Positions 12,301-24,312 of a stretch of 64,000 bases of DNA are shown here, in pieces (position 1 is the first letter of the stretch; each line of letters starts with the position of its first letter). The notes below the pieces were generated by a model. The model did no database searches and was not told the origin of the DNA. It saw only the letters and a list, made by a program, of their open reading frames with translations. The DNA is from Daucus carota subsp. sativus. Taxonomy: Eukaryota > Streptophyta > Magnoliopsida > Apiales > Apiaceae. Position numbers and translations under genes: made by a program. The DNA lies in the NCBI RefSeq assembly GCF_001625215.2, contig NC_030383.2, positions 57,092,949 through 57,156,948 on the forward strand. The letters are read 5' to 3'.

Positions 12301-13522
12301 AATTAACCAAAGTTTCCTATTGAATAAAGGGTTTCTAATCCTTGCTGGGTGACTACTGACTACACACCAGATAAGATTTTCTACTTCTCAATGATTGGTC
12401 ACTAAAGAAAGTAACATCACTTTAAAAAAAAGGTAAAGATGGAGTCTAGTATAAAAACAACATGAACAGATCAACATAATGATGATGACACCCAACCAAT
12501 AAGAGACAAGTAAATACACTTTTTCAAGGGAAAGCAACATGCTAGCTATGTTAAAAAGTGACAGTTGTTACAAAAATCATCTGATGATTGTATTTTTCAC
12601 CAATAAAGATAAGAACTCAAAATAAATAACAAACGAGAAACACAACACATAGATTGATAGAAACGCAAAATTGTAATTAAAAAAAGTGTCTTACGCTATG
12701 TTTGTTCAGGGGATAAATAATTCAAATTATTGGTTTACAGTACTTCTGTAAATTGCTAAATTTATATCCAAAGCTATCTCACCAATTGAATCTCAATCAA
12801 TTATTTCACCATTTTAATGGCTTAATAAAAACACCTGGGGAGATAGCAGGAGTACCTAGGCCCTTAAAATGAACTCGAAAATGATTGGAAATGATTGATA
12901 TAGAGGATACGAACAACAAAATTAGCAAGTAGTAAACCCCATTAAATTTGTATCGAAATCTATCAGTTTTATGAAAAAGTTTAATACTGCTGAAACCGAC
13001 ACAAACACACTATTAAAAATTGTTACCTCCAACAATAATTAACGCAAACAAGCAAGATCGTGGTGTTGCTATGATCAACTTCACTCCAATTGTGTGCATC
13101 AATCACTTAATTGGGGGAAAGTAAAAAAGCTTAAATGTAGTAACTAAACTACACTCAGCTAAACTACCACAAACAGACACACAGTAACTCATCAAATGGA
13201 CAAGGGTCATAATTAAGCAATTTAAGAAACCCAAATAGCACAAAATAGAAAATCTTGAATATTAAGAAAACACAAGAAAAGAAACCAGAATTAACAAGAA
13301 TTCAATAAATGAAGAGTGAAAGATCTACAATTTCAAGAATTACACAAACCCCGCTTGAAAAGATTACATTTTGAACCACCCCAAGAATCCAAAACCACAA
13401 AAAAATCACAACAAAAAACACCCTATTCCGCATTTGGGTATGTATTATATCCAAGAACACACCTTTCCACCAAGATAAATAGTGTTCATATCAACAAGAA
13501 CTGAACCACTTGACTCTGCCAT
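9344..13522 (-). CDS. NDL: N-myc downregulated-like protein (NDL), copy B
   Basis: Tandem paralogue of the gene at 1644-5598, also 360 residues, with the same eleven exon sizes: 13522-13463, 12025-11926, 11818-11721, 11572-11484, 10945-10885, 10798-10712, 10616-10539, 10438-10382, 10092-10037, 9887-9752 and 9604-9344. All junctions are GT-AG and I see no disabling change. Differences from copy A are few, for example NTIYLGGK for [14 protein letters not shown] for ICPDAI, VMCLGA for VMFLGA, and PYQLNG for PYQPNG. The first intron is long in both genes (about 1.4 kb). Family role as for copy A: a G-protein beta-interacting, probably non-catalytic alpha/beta-hydrolase fold protein. Both copies may be functional; the sequence cannot show which is expressed. 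Confidence 0.93.
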
Positions 13523-13702
13523 GCTTGTCAGCTCTCTCTCTTCTCTCTCTCTGGAATTGATAAAGATTTGAGTTTGGGTGGCTTAAATAGGAAGGGGGTT
13601 GCTTTGTTTTGGCTTGCTTTCTCTCTCTAGAATTTATATTTAGTGAGAGAGATATACAATTGTGTCTAGTAAAGAAATTGGTAAAGCCAGTTTGTCATCG
13701 CT

Positions 13703-13734
13703 GACCATGGTCAAATATTTTAACCATGGTTAAC
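13703..13734. promoter_or_regulatory. Conserved paired ACCATGGT palindromes upstream of NDL B
   Basis: Same motif and same 181-bp distance from the start codon as at 5779-5810. The flanking CT-rich leader and the block 'cttggccgttgttttctcgt' are also shared by the two copies. Confidence 0.3.
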
Positions 13735-14017
13735 AGCCGACATCTTGGCCGTTGTTTTCTCGTATTCTTGTAAATACGGTGTCGTTCTGATTGAAATTTG
13801 TTTGACTTTATAAATTTAAATTTCTGCTGGATAGAGTAGTGATGTTGCTATAAAACTTGTTAAGACTTAAGAATGAAATTTGATTTTTAATTTTGTATTT
13901 CATTCATGCCTCTTTTCTTTGCGTTCAGATAAAGGGAATTCATCCGCATTTAAAAGTAGTCTTACGGACTAATTTAATTTATTTTAAATAAAAATACAAT
14001 ATCCAAATCTTATCTTA

Positions 14018-16280
14018 TCTTCAATATATATATATAAAGGAGGATGCGGGCGTCTCTACAATAGCTCGATTCAGCCTTCTGATTTTTCTTAAATTTCGGA
14101 GAAAATATAATTATAATTCAAAAAAATAGTTTCAAGAATTCTAAAGGTAATACAAGTGTTTTATTTATCCTATTCTAATGATAATACTCTACCATCTAAA
14201 AAAAGAATCATAAAAATAACAGAATTCTTATTTTTAACTACATATTAATATAATATTGTACAGATAACGACATTAATTAATGAGATATCCAAGATATAGC
14301 CATAGAAAGTCATCGGTATCGCCAAGAAGCTAGAAGAAGTGCAAGCTATTTTAGGCCAATCCATTCCGTTTCACTCTCTTTATTTTAGGCTAATTCTCAC
14401 ATATATGTATATGACTTTTGTTTAATCTTCACCTGCAGTTCCGGAATTACAGGGAGAACCCCAAGATATTTCCAAAGAAAAGGCTAGATTAGCTGCTAAG
14501 GAGGTGCTCCTCCACTTGCTCTCTCTCATTCTCTATTTGATTTCTTGCGCACATATAAATTTTCTTATAAATGTAATGATTATTACTTCAAATCTAAACT
14601 ACTATTCACCATCATTCTTATCTGTCCGGCTCTTTTGTTATTTTTACAGCGAGGTAAATAAAGCCTTCAATTTTCCCTAAATTTGCTTATTTAGATCTTC
14701 CTGTATATTGAGTCAAGTACATCTCTAGAATTTCCATCAAAAAAAAAGTACATCTCTAGAATCGTTCGATTCAGTCTTTTAATTTTTCTTAAATTTCGGA
14801 TAGAAATTATAATTATAATTCAAAAAATCAGGTTCAAGAATTCTAAAAATAATACAATTCTTTTCTTATTGAATTCTAAAGATGATACAATTCTTTTCTT
14901 ATTTAGTATTCAAATTGAATTATAAAGATGATACAATTCTTTTCTTATTTAGTAATCCTAAAAAAATAGGAAGAGGGTCTCTAGAATTGTTTGATTCAGT
15001 CTTCTAATTTTTCTTAAATTTCGGATAAAAAATATAATAGGTAAAATAGCTAAAAAATAGTAACCGTAAAAAGAGATATTTCTAAGTAGTTAAGAAGTAT
15101 GAATCTTAACGCGTCTCTAGGAACTCTCCGGTTAATTTTTCTAATTTTTTTGAGAGAAAATAGGTAAAGTAGCTAAAAATAATCATCGTAAAAGAGATAT
15201 AATTCTAAGTAGTTAAGAAATAGGAATCTTAAAATGTAATAGCTAAAATTTGTGAAATTCTAAGTAGTTAACAAATAGGAATCTTAAATTAAAAATAGGA
15301 ATCTTAAGAAAAATATAATAGCTAAAATTTATGAAATGGATATATTTATCCAATTATGATTATAATTTTACCATAACGTAAATGATTCTTGAGAGGATAC
15401 GCGAGAAGTTACGTGGAGTCTCTGGAAACTTTCCGTTTAAAATTCTAATTTTTTGAGAGAAAATAGATAAAGTAGCTAAAAAATAGTAATCGTAAAAGAG
15501 ATACAATTCTAAGTAATTAAGAAATAGGAATTTTAACAAAAATATAATAGCTAAAATCTATGAAATTCTAAGTAGTGAAAAAATAGAAATCTTAAAAAAA
15601 AAAAAATTCTAAACAGTTAAGAAATAAGAATGTTAAAGAAAAATATAATAGCTAAAATCTATGAAATTGGATATATTTATCTAATTATAATTATAATATT
15701 ATCATAATGTAAATGATTCTTGATTAGCATCGTATTTGAGGGGAAGGCGGCCCAAATTAATATTTATCTAAATAATAATAAAATTTCTATTAGTATTATG
15801 TTTGACGGGAAAACAGCTAAAATAATTTTTTTATCTAAGTTATAATTTTTTTTAAATTAAAACTGGACCACAACTTAAAATAATTTTTATCCAGTTATAA
15901 TCCTTAACTTTATCATAAATATAATAATTTTAATCAGTATTGTGTTTGACGGTAGGGCGACTCAAACTAATATCTATATTATAATATTTTGTTATTAGCA
16001 TTGTGTTTAACAAGTGAGCGGTAATTTTTTATTAGTGATATGTTTAACGGGAACACGATTCAAAATAACTTTATGCAATCATAATATTTTTTGTATCAAA
16101 ATTTATAAAAAAAATTCTTTATTAGTATTATATTTGAGGGGAGGACGGCCCAAATTAATTTTTATGTAAATAATAATAAATTTTTTATTAGTATTATGTT
16201 TGACGGGAGCTAAAACAATTTTCTGTCTAAATTTATAAAAAATTCATAACGCCGCCGCGAAGCGCGGCCTTTTTCACTAG
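14018..16280 (+). mobile_element. Non-autonomous Helitron, 2.3 kb, with internal repeats
   Basis: It starts TCTTCAATATATATATATAA after an A and ends CACTAG before a T. The hairpin GCCGCG-AAG-CGCGGC lies about 10 bases before the terminal CTAG. The first 25 bases closely match the start of the Helitrons at 30512 and 47419, so they form one clade. It encodes no Rep-helicase. Inside are three copies of a block with 'cttaaatttcgga' (near 14055, 14755 and 14985), about five degenerate copies of a block with 'aattctaagtagttaagaaa' (15040-15660), and several copies of a block around 'gtattatgtttgacggga' (15720-16220). The exact start could be up to 10 bases further left. Confidence 0.82.
14439..14503 (+). 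pseudogene. Possible captured host exon inside the Helitron
   Basis: A 65-base open segment has an acceptor-like 'cctgcag' before it and a donor-like GAG|gtgct after it. In one frame it reads PELQGEPQDISKEKARLAAK and one further residue, hydrophilic and charged, unlike the AT-rich surroundings. A second candidate lies at about 14305-14360 (KVIGIAKKLEEVQAILG). Helitrons often carry host exon pieces. The source gene is unknown to me. Confidence 0.35.
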
Positions 16281-16447
16281 TATCTTATTATATTAGAGAA
16301 TACTAGTTGATCCGATTTCAATGTTTGAAATAAAATGAAATATCTTAGATAATTTCTAATATTAATACATAATAGTGTGTACAAATAAATTAATTCATAT
16401 TTAAAAATAAAATTATAGACACACACATATATATAATTATATATAAT

Positions 16448-16482
<35 letters not shown>

Positions 16483-16483
<1 letters not shown>

Positions 16484-16935
16484 GGGATATGATCAAAAAA
16501 AAACTTTTTTAAATTACAAACTTACAAACTTTTTTTTATTCTCCCATCGTGTTAATCTTTAGTTATATAAAGAATCAATGTTGAAAATTCTTGAAAAAAC
16601 ATCACAATTTTTTTTAAAAACGCATAAATAAATCGGACTTTCAACACATTTGTAACTGGAGTTCAACATCGGGTGTTGAACACTAATTATCATTATGTTG
16701 AATATATCTATAAAGATGCTTATACTATACCTCTGGGGTTTGGGTGGGGTCTAGAAACATAAATATTAGTTATATAATACGTTTAACTTAGTTTTTATGT
16801 TGAAAAATTAGTTTATGTACTTCTACAATACAATTTTAGTCGATATTCAACAAAATATATTAAAAAAATGTTGAACTCAAATTATATATGTGTTGAACAT
16901 ATAAAGTTTGTAAGTTTGTACCAGAACCCATCCCT
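16483..16935. repeat. TA-flanked MITE, copy 1
   Basis: It begins AGGGATATGATCAAA and ends in a sequence that reads back as AGGGATGGGTTCTGGTACAA. It is bounded by TA microsatellites. It matches the adjacent element at 16950-17410 throughout, in the same orientation. It is non-coding. Confidence 0.65.
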
Positions 16936-16949
16936 ATATATATATATAT

Positions 16950-17406
16950 AGGGATAGGATCAAATAAAAACTTTTTTAAGTTACAAACTTACAAACTTTT
17001 TTTTATTCTCCCATCGTGTTAATCCTTAGTTATATAAAGTATCCATGTTGAAAATTCTTCAAAAAACATCACAATTTTTAAAAATAACGCATAAATAAAT
17101 CGTGTTTTCAACACATTTATAACTGGGGTTCAACATCGGGTGTTGAACACTAATTATCATTGTGTTGAATATATCTAAAAAGATGTTTAAATTATACCTC
17201 TGGGGTTTGGGTAGGGTCTAAAAACATAAATATTAGTTAAATAACATGTTTACCTTAGTTCTTACATTTAAAAATTGGTTTATGTACTTCTCCACCACTA
17301 TTTTAATCGATGTTTAACAAAATATGTTAAAAAAATGTTGAACTCAAGTTATATATGTGTTGAACAAAAAAAGTTTGTAAGTTTGTAAGTTTGTACCAGA
17401 ACCCTC

Positions 17407-17410
<4 letters not shown>
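16950..17410. repeat. TA-flanked MITE, copy 2
   Basis: A second copy of the element at 16483-16935, separated from it only by a short TA tract and followed by a TA tract of about 72 bases. It begins AGGGATAGGATCAAATAAAA and ends reading back AGGGGAGGGTTCTGGTACAA. Rice Micron elements are a known precedent for MITEs flanked by TA microsatellites. I do not claim these are the same family. Confidence 0.65.

Positions 17411-17482
<72 letters not shown>
17411..17482. repeat. TA dinucleotide microsatellite
   Basis: A pure TA repeat of about 72 bases. On the minus strand it opens a spurious frame of alternating Tyr and Ile, which is not a gene. Confidence 0.92.
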
Positions 17483-17485
<3 letters not shown>

Positions 17486-18486
17486 AGTGATCAAATAGAA
17501 ACTAATGTTATTCTGGAAACTAGAAACCACTCCCATGATTACCGTTTATAACTACTAATATCACTCGTTTATACGCTATTTATCACTATTTTATGCAGTT
17601 AAATTAGCAATTTTTAATATTGATATTTGAGAAAATTTACTTATGTTTGCTAGTGGTTATCGATTATAGATGATTAAGAAACAAAAAACGAGCTAAACAT
17701 TTAGCCGCTTTGTTTTCAGATCGCTTGACAAATAAAATATTTAAATTCTTTAAACTAAAAAGTATTACAATCAAATCTCGAACAATCCAACCGACATTAG
17801 TTGTAAACATAGTAACATAGCAATTGACCTTCACATAAGCAGCAGCATCTCAACAACTGATCCCAAAAGATGAACAATTTTATGTCGTGAAAGATGAGTT
17901 TTTACGTTATTCACCACCGTGCCATATTTGATACAAGCCTTACGGATTAACCAAAATATCATGTAACTTCTTCTTGGAAACGTTATCGAGACCTATAACA
18001 AAACACACAGAAACATCAAAACAGATACAAACATCCCAAACACAAACATCGCAAAAAGATGAGCACGACCTTGATGACAAGGTACTCAACAAGAACCACC
18101 CACAAGGACTAGATCTTGGTTTTATTGATAAAACTATTAAATATGAGAGAAGTTAGAAGAGCGAAGATGATTAGCTAGGGGAGGAGATGAAGGATGAAGA
18201 GCGGAGAAGTGACGGCTAGAATTTAGAGTCTGACTCTCAAAACTGCAAACCCTAATTTTGAAAAAAAAAAAAGAAATTTTATGATAAATTACTTTCAAAT
18301 AAAAATAAAGATTGAACACAGGGCAGGCCAAGAGAGATGGTTTTAAATTACTCAAGTGTTGACTTCACCTACCTAATTGGTATGTTACCACACATGTACA
18401 CAAGTATTTCCCTGTAGTATTATTAATCACAAGCATGATGCATGAATGTGAAATCAATATCTTGTTTTTTCAAAGCATTTATTCAG
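17483..18486. other. Intergenic stretch, nothing firmly recognised
   Basis: No gene can be supported. On the minus strand around 18150-18270 the sequence reads like a plant 5' leader ('aattagggtttgcag' then CT-rich), but no coding exon follows. This may be a degraded retroelement or gene fragment. Confidence 0.35.
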
Positions 18487-19151
18487 CAGGGCCGGCTCAA
18501 CCAAATTTGGGGCCCTAAGCAAAACTTAAAAATGAGGCCTTCCATATTTATATATAATTTTTTTTGATATAATATAAATTTATTAATACAAGACCCTTAT
18601 CTCAATATTGGATGTTGAACGATGAAGATGAGAAAGATACCAAAAAAAGATTATAATAGTTCAGTAGCTAGTCGTTGAGGAAGAGTTATAAATAGATGTA
18701 CACACTAATTTAGCAAAAAAAAAAAAAAAAAATAGATGTACACACAACAGTCAAAACTGAAAAGACAAGCTCAAACACTAATTTCATCATAATTATTCAT
18801 GATATATATATATTTTGATTTTTTTGAACAAATATTCATATAAATATGATAAATATTATTAATAGAAACATAATAAAAATAATTTATATTTCAAGAATCT
18901 TTCAAAAATATGATACTTTACTTAATTATTCTCATTTTTAAATAATAAATCAAATTTTTTATATCAATCTAATATATTAAAAAAATTAAAATTATTTGGT
19001 AAAAGTTTGTTTTCAACAAATTTTTGATAAAACAAATATTAATATTTATGTATGCAGATATATATAAAAGGGTTTTAAAAATTTGGGGGGCCTTTTTTTG
19101 TTTGGGGCCCTAAGCCCCTGCTTAGTTTGCCTTATTGTAGAGCCGGCCCTG
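18487..19151. mobile_element. Non-autonomous hAT element with exact 8-bp TSD
   Basis: The inverted ends are CAGGGCCGGCTC and GAGCCGGCCCTG, with further matching 'ggggccctaagc' inside both ends. It is flanked by identical 8-bp direct repeats TTATTCAG (18479-18486 and 19152-19159), as expected for the hAT superfamily. The interior is AT-rich and carries no transposase. Confidence 0.93.
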
Positions 19152-19159
19152 TTATTCAG

Positions 19160-20311
19160 TAGGGGCAATTATATGTATTTATATTGACTTGATTTATAAC
19201 CAATAACATGCTTGAGTTGTAGGCAGCACCATGTGCGAATCCCTTTTGATCGCATATTTAAGCATTTGTCTACATTATACAAACCGTCCATGAGTTTGTT
19301 ACCTGATTTTGTTCACATCATCATCATTTCATGTACAATTTCCATTACAATTTTAAATTTTATGATTTAAAAATTTGTTTTGGCCAAAACTTCAATATAT
19401 ACGGCCTGAATTATTCATGTTAAGGAAATTGAGACAAGAGCATTTGCAATAAGCTTGACTATAATCATTGGTTAAATTAAACTCGTAAACTATTATGTAA
19501 AATTTGATGAAACTGTAAGATATTGTGCTTCAATCGTATTGGTTACCCATTGGTTATATTGATTGACTATAATTTAAAAATTATATATTATTAATATTAT
19601 TATTTTTTACTAAAATCTAATATTTAAATATTTATAGAAAAATGAAAATTTATTAATAAATTATGAAATTATATTTTACATGCAATTTAAAATGTGTTAA
19701 GTAATTAAAAATACGAGAGAGATGCAGGGAGTAATATTTTCTTTAAAAATGACGAATTCATAATTTGTATTGCAAGTGTTGCGAAGCTCATTCAATTTTA
19801 AATTTATTAATTTTTTATTAATCAAATAGAATTAGTTTGACCAGTCAAAATATAAAAAGTGGACAAATATTCTCATACGAGAGGGGGAAGTGAGAACACT
19901 GTTTAAATGGTCTTTGATATGTTCTAGCAGAACCCGTCTAAAACAAGGAGCTTGTTGTATAAACAGGCCAGAGAAAAGCCCAATACGATCATGTTAGGGC
20001 ATTATTACTACAGAGGTTTTAAATGAATCCTTGGTTTAGAATATACAAACTTTCAAACACAATTTTGTAGCTAGCTGGTTATCCAGAAATTTCCTGTAGT
20101 GTAAACAAACAATGAAAATGCAGAAACACAAGATACAATTGTTTCAACCCCATTTGTCTGTAAACCCGCTAGCATCGCCTTTAAGAAAAAAATAATAATC
20201 CTTGTCGATATCCAGATATGTTACTTTTGAGATTACGGGAAAGTGAACAAGATTACAACATGGTGTATTACTCTACTCTTCACTATTGTTATCAGACAAT
20301 GGATTCTCGAC
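19160..20311. other. Intergenic stretch with a possible degenerate MITE
   Basis: No gene is seen. A possible MITE runs from 'gagcatttgcaataagc' (19438) to 'tattgcaagtgttgcgaagctc' (about 19791); its ends are roughly inverted. From about 20000 the sequence is probably the 3' flank of the minus-strand gene that ends at 20312. Confidence 0.35.
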
Positions 20312-23300
20312 TTAACCCTCACTGCTTGAGTAGTCTTCTCCTAAAGCGGCGAATTTATCTTCAGATGAAAGAGAGTGCTCAATGATGCTATGTTTACGAA
20401 ACTTCAGATGCTTTTTCTCACCGACTCCTCTTGCTTTACGCTTTCTTTTCCCAGTGCTTTCTACTGACTGCAAAGAGTGTGCAGCAGCCACAAATGCATC
20501 ACTCATAGGTTTGTTTTTGGCATCAGTTTCTTCATTCATTTCTTCATCGCCCTTGTTGTCAATATAAAATAAGACATCGGTATCCACTTTCTTTCTATTA
20601 AAATCTGGTAGCTCATTATCAGTTTCCAAACTATCTAGCACAAGCCTGGCTCGATATTGTGACATGTCATTGTCCAATATATTTATTCCCTGATCCTCTA
20701 GATTATATATCCACTCTGAAAACAAGATAAATATGGTAGTGGAATATTAATAATAAGTCACAAAAGACTATTTTAGAAGGTCCTGACAGAAAAACAAAAA
20801 TCACTGTGGCACTTACTTAAGACTGCTTTAGGTGAGTATCCATTTGGTCCACTGGATTTGTTCCCCGTACCAATCTCATTGTTAACCCACTTAATCAGTT
20901 CAGCAGGGAGATGAGAAGCTGAGAAGGCATTTATATAAGAAATGGCTTTGGTGTGATCTCCCTCTTTCCTGCAGAACGACAACCATATAATATCACCCTC
21001 AGAAGAAACCTTACCTGAGCTAGACATTCCATAAAAATTCAATTGCATGTACCTGTATATCTCTGTTGCTTCATAGGTTACCATCAATCTGGCAATGGCG
21101 AGACTCTGCTTCGAAGGTTGATGAGCCACTCTATCAGGTTTAAGAAAAGAATACTCAGGCAATATGACAACATCATACAGCACTTTTCTCAAAATAATCT
21201 CATCTTCAGAACTCTGCAAAGCATTACACAACAAAATTTTTTAGGTGTTACCTAAAAATTAAATATGGATACAAGCCTGAATAGTAGAGATTCTTTATAG
21301 AAACATAGTATGATAGATGAATCAATATGCAAAAATGCAAATATAGACTATGTCCCTTGGATTCGAAGATTCCGCTTTCTCATATTTTGTTTCATTTCAA
21401 ACATCTTCATTTGCGATCGTCATCCGGAACTACTCAAGTTAAAGTAAAAAACAAGTATTTTTGTTCCTATGACCTACCAACCTGTGCACAAGCACTTGAT
21501 TCCCCCTGGTGTTGGGTCTGCTAGGGCAGTTCACACCCATTTAAAACAAAAGGTCACAAAACATTCAGTTCGTTGACAACAAGTCTGTTCTCTGAAGTCT
21601 GAAGCCAAGCTATAGAAAAATGATATAACAGAGATAGACAGTTTCAGATGATCATGTTGATTATGCTCACATTGAGAAAGACATAGTCGACTATTCTGTA
21701 ATCATATTCACTAATTTTCAGTGAAGCTGTTTGTAATGAACTGGCCCAGTTCAACTGGATAGATTACTTATAACAGGCGGAGGCCCAAGACTGGCGCAGC
21801 AAAGTAATTTCACAGTGAACAGGATAAAGATGATGGGGAAAAGAGGGATTAGGCATTGAGATGTTACTTGTTGAATTTACTTTTTTTATTGTTACTGAGG
21901 AGAGCATGAACCTCTCGAATGTTCACTTATCTTGTTCATTTTGACTATTCTGTAATTGGATTTCTTTGTTGAGTTCTTGCATCGTTGGATCACAGTGTTA
22001 CTGTTTCTAATTATCTTGCAAATCAAGTCCAATTAGCATCAAAACCCCTTACACTGTTGGGTGTCATTAGCTCACTTTGATATGGATTACCACTCTTTGT
22101 TTTGCAAATAGCAAGATAGCTGCAGAAACTGAAACGGAACTCTAACTTCTCTTCATTATCACTTACCCTAATTATCATTTATCTCTCTATAGCTGGCTTT
22201 GTATTTTCCAAACATACCAACAAATTCAAGAAAGAGCATTTCTTTGGTGCTTTCCTGATAATATTTATAAACAAAAACACAATAAAGATAGTGACAAGAA
22301 ACTATAACATACAGACACTCCAAGGTGAGTAACTAACCAATAGTAAAGTGACAGGCAAGGTAGGATCCAGCAACATCTTCACAAGGGTCTCTGATATTAC
22401 AACAAAGAAATCAATGTAAGCATGTCTGTTAAAGCTAGATACAAGCAGCAGAAGAAGGCCATGTAGCAAACAAATGCTATATTAGTTATACATAATTTAC
22501 TTCAGAAACTGACTTTTAAATAATCAATTTTATGTTGGACCCATACTACTTGGCAGGACTATTCTGGGAACAAATAGGAACACATATTTATATCAAGACT
22601 TGAAATGACCAATATATCAAATTTCTGTAGAACTAAATACGAAAACAATCAACTTAGGGAATTTTTTTTTGAACAAGCTAATACTAAAGCTATTGCCCTC
22701 ATAAAACAAATGCTAAAGAAATTGCAACAATACTCAATGATATAAACTGAAATGAAAACTTCATATATTACTGACCAAAGAAGATCTTGTTTTTAAACCC
22801 AGTGACAGAACCAACAGCCCAAACCCTCAGCTCCTCCTGCAAAACCTTTCTCGAAACCCCATCACGAAATTCCATACACATTCTCAACAAAAACATCTCC
22901 GCTATCACAGCTCCAGCCAGTTCACAAACCTCACACACTTTTCCACTAAGCCCTTCAACAATCCCATCACTCAAAAGCGGAAAGAAACCCCTCAAACTCC
23001 TCTTCTTTTCATCAATTCCCGACCCCGTATCCCCAATCCAAACACTAACTAAATCCACGAATGGCCTAATTAATTCATCCCCACAGCCCACATTATCAAA
23101 AACACACACATTAACATATCGAAGAATAACATCAACCAATGACTTAATCTCTTTCACCACTTTCTTCTCTTTTTTCGACCCCGGATCATTCCCTTTCAAA
23201 TTCTCTACAACCTTACACAACTCATAAACAACTGGCCCAACTAAAGCTACACTTTTTAAAGAACTACAAGAAGCTGAGCAAGAAGTAATTGTTTTAAACA

Positions 23301-23565
23301 AAGACTTAGTAGCTGAAAATTGTTCCAAGATTTCATCTTTATTATTATTGAGCTTCTTGAAAGCTAAAGCAGAGTAAAACCATATGGTTTCAAGAGGTGG
23401 GTCGTGCTTAACTTTGAGTAATTCTTGAAATTTTGACATGAAAATAGAGATTTTAAAATGGGGTTCTTGAACTGTATCTAGTAGGTTTTGAATCGAATTG
23501 TTCAGAGAAATTTGGTAGTTTTCACCTATGAAATGCTGTGAGTTTTGGGGTTGAATTAAGGCCAT
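20312..23565 (-). CDS. Plant protein of unknown function, 519 residues
   Basis: I do not recognise this gene. Five exons fit GT-AG rules and one continuous frame: 23565-22776, 22390-22338, 21213-21053, 20968-20817 and 20715-20312, giving 519 residues. I chose the start MALIQPQNSQ because its ATG has a good context (gagATGG); an in-frame ATG lies 21 codons upstream. The first 420 residues look helical and hydrophobic-patterned, with conserved-looking segments such as VALVGPVVYELCKVV and VAHQPSKQSLAIARLMVTYE, suggestive of an alpha-solenoid. The C-terminal third is acidic, then carries a basic stretch STGKRKRKARGVGEKKHLKF (a likely nuclear localisation signal) and ends EDKFAALGEDYSSSEG. A nuclear or nucleolar protein is my inference. 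Intron 2 is about 1.1 kb. Open frames on the other strand over exon 1 are shadows. Confidence 0.82.
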
Positions 23566-23865
23566 CTCTCGATTGAAAATGGGAATGAAAAATGGGTTCT
23601 TTAGACGCGATGAGCAGTGAGCACACAACCCTGAATTTGATTTGGGAAAGAAATTAGGGTTTAACTGTTTGTGTGTTGTCTGAAAAGTGAAAACAAATAA
23701 CTGTCTAAATTAAAAATGGGTTAATTATGGTCAATGAAGGCTTAATGTATCAAATTGGTCAATGCACTGAAAACGATATCAGGATGTTCACTCAAATTAC
23801 CATAAATATCAAACAAGTAACTCGAAATATGAGTTCAAGCAGTAAAAATCTACCCAAATATTTAC
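23566..23865. other. Upstream region of the unknown gene
   Basis: It holds the probable 5' leader and promoter of the minus-strand gene. An 'accctaattt'-type motif near 23650 (read on the minus strand) resembles the telo-box found in promoters of plant housekeeping and ribosome-related genes. No other feature is evident. Confidence 0.3.
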
Positions 23866-24312
23866 GGGGATTCAATTTGGATTTTAATGAATTGTTTTTA
23901 GTTTATGGATTTTGATGAATTGCATGTGATTTTGATTTTATGCGGATTCTTAATAAAAGTTGATAGGATTTAAGTACAATAATTCAAAATTTCATGGATT
24001 TTGGTGGGATTTCAAAAAACTTAATATACACTGCAGAATGCCACAAGATCCATCATTTTATGAAATCTGAAAAAATCCATCAGCATTTAAATATCATCAG
24101 ATTTTAATGGATTTTAAATAATCCCAATTAAATATTATCGGATTTTAAAACATAATTTAAAATCCTAATTGAATAATACCAGATTTTGTAGTATAATTTA
24201 AAATCTCAATTGAATACCTCAATATTTTAGTGGATTTCAAACAATCCCAATCGAATACCCTCGATTTCATGAATGAAAAAAAAAATGCTTTAAAACCTTA
24301 ATTCAATACACC
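23866..24312 (-). repeat. GGTGTATTCAATT-type MITE with echoing subrepeats
   Basis: Read on the minus strand it runs from GGTGTATTGAATTAAGG to ATCCAAATTGAATCCCC. It aligns along its whole length with the plus-strand element at 44725-45191. Its first half consists of several degenerate units of 45-60 bp resembling 'ggtattcaattgggatt', the same words as its ends. It is non-coding. Confidence 0.7.

Larger units (their letters stand above)
8287..14007. repeat. Duplicated block, copy B (contains NDL copy B)
   Basis: It aligns with 1307-6075 across exons, introns and about 480 bp upstream of the gene. The alignment is interrupted by an insertion of about 760 bp (8369-9130) absent from copy A. The right edge of the alignment lies almost at the 5' end of a Helitron at 14018. 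Confidence 0.85.

Noticed and set aside
17327-17536. Minus-strand open frame with long Tyr-Ile run
   Set aside because: It is the translation of a TA microsatellite, with no start context or family similarity.
22787-23227. Plus-strand open frame of 146 codons
   Set aside because: It lies opposite exon 1 of the 519-residue gene, whose splicing and frame are consistent; this is a shadow.
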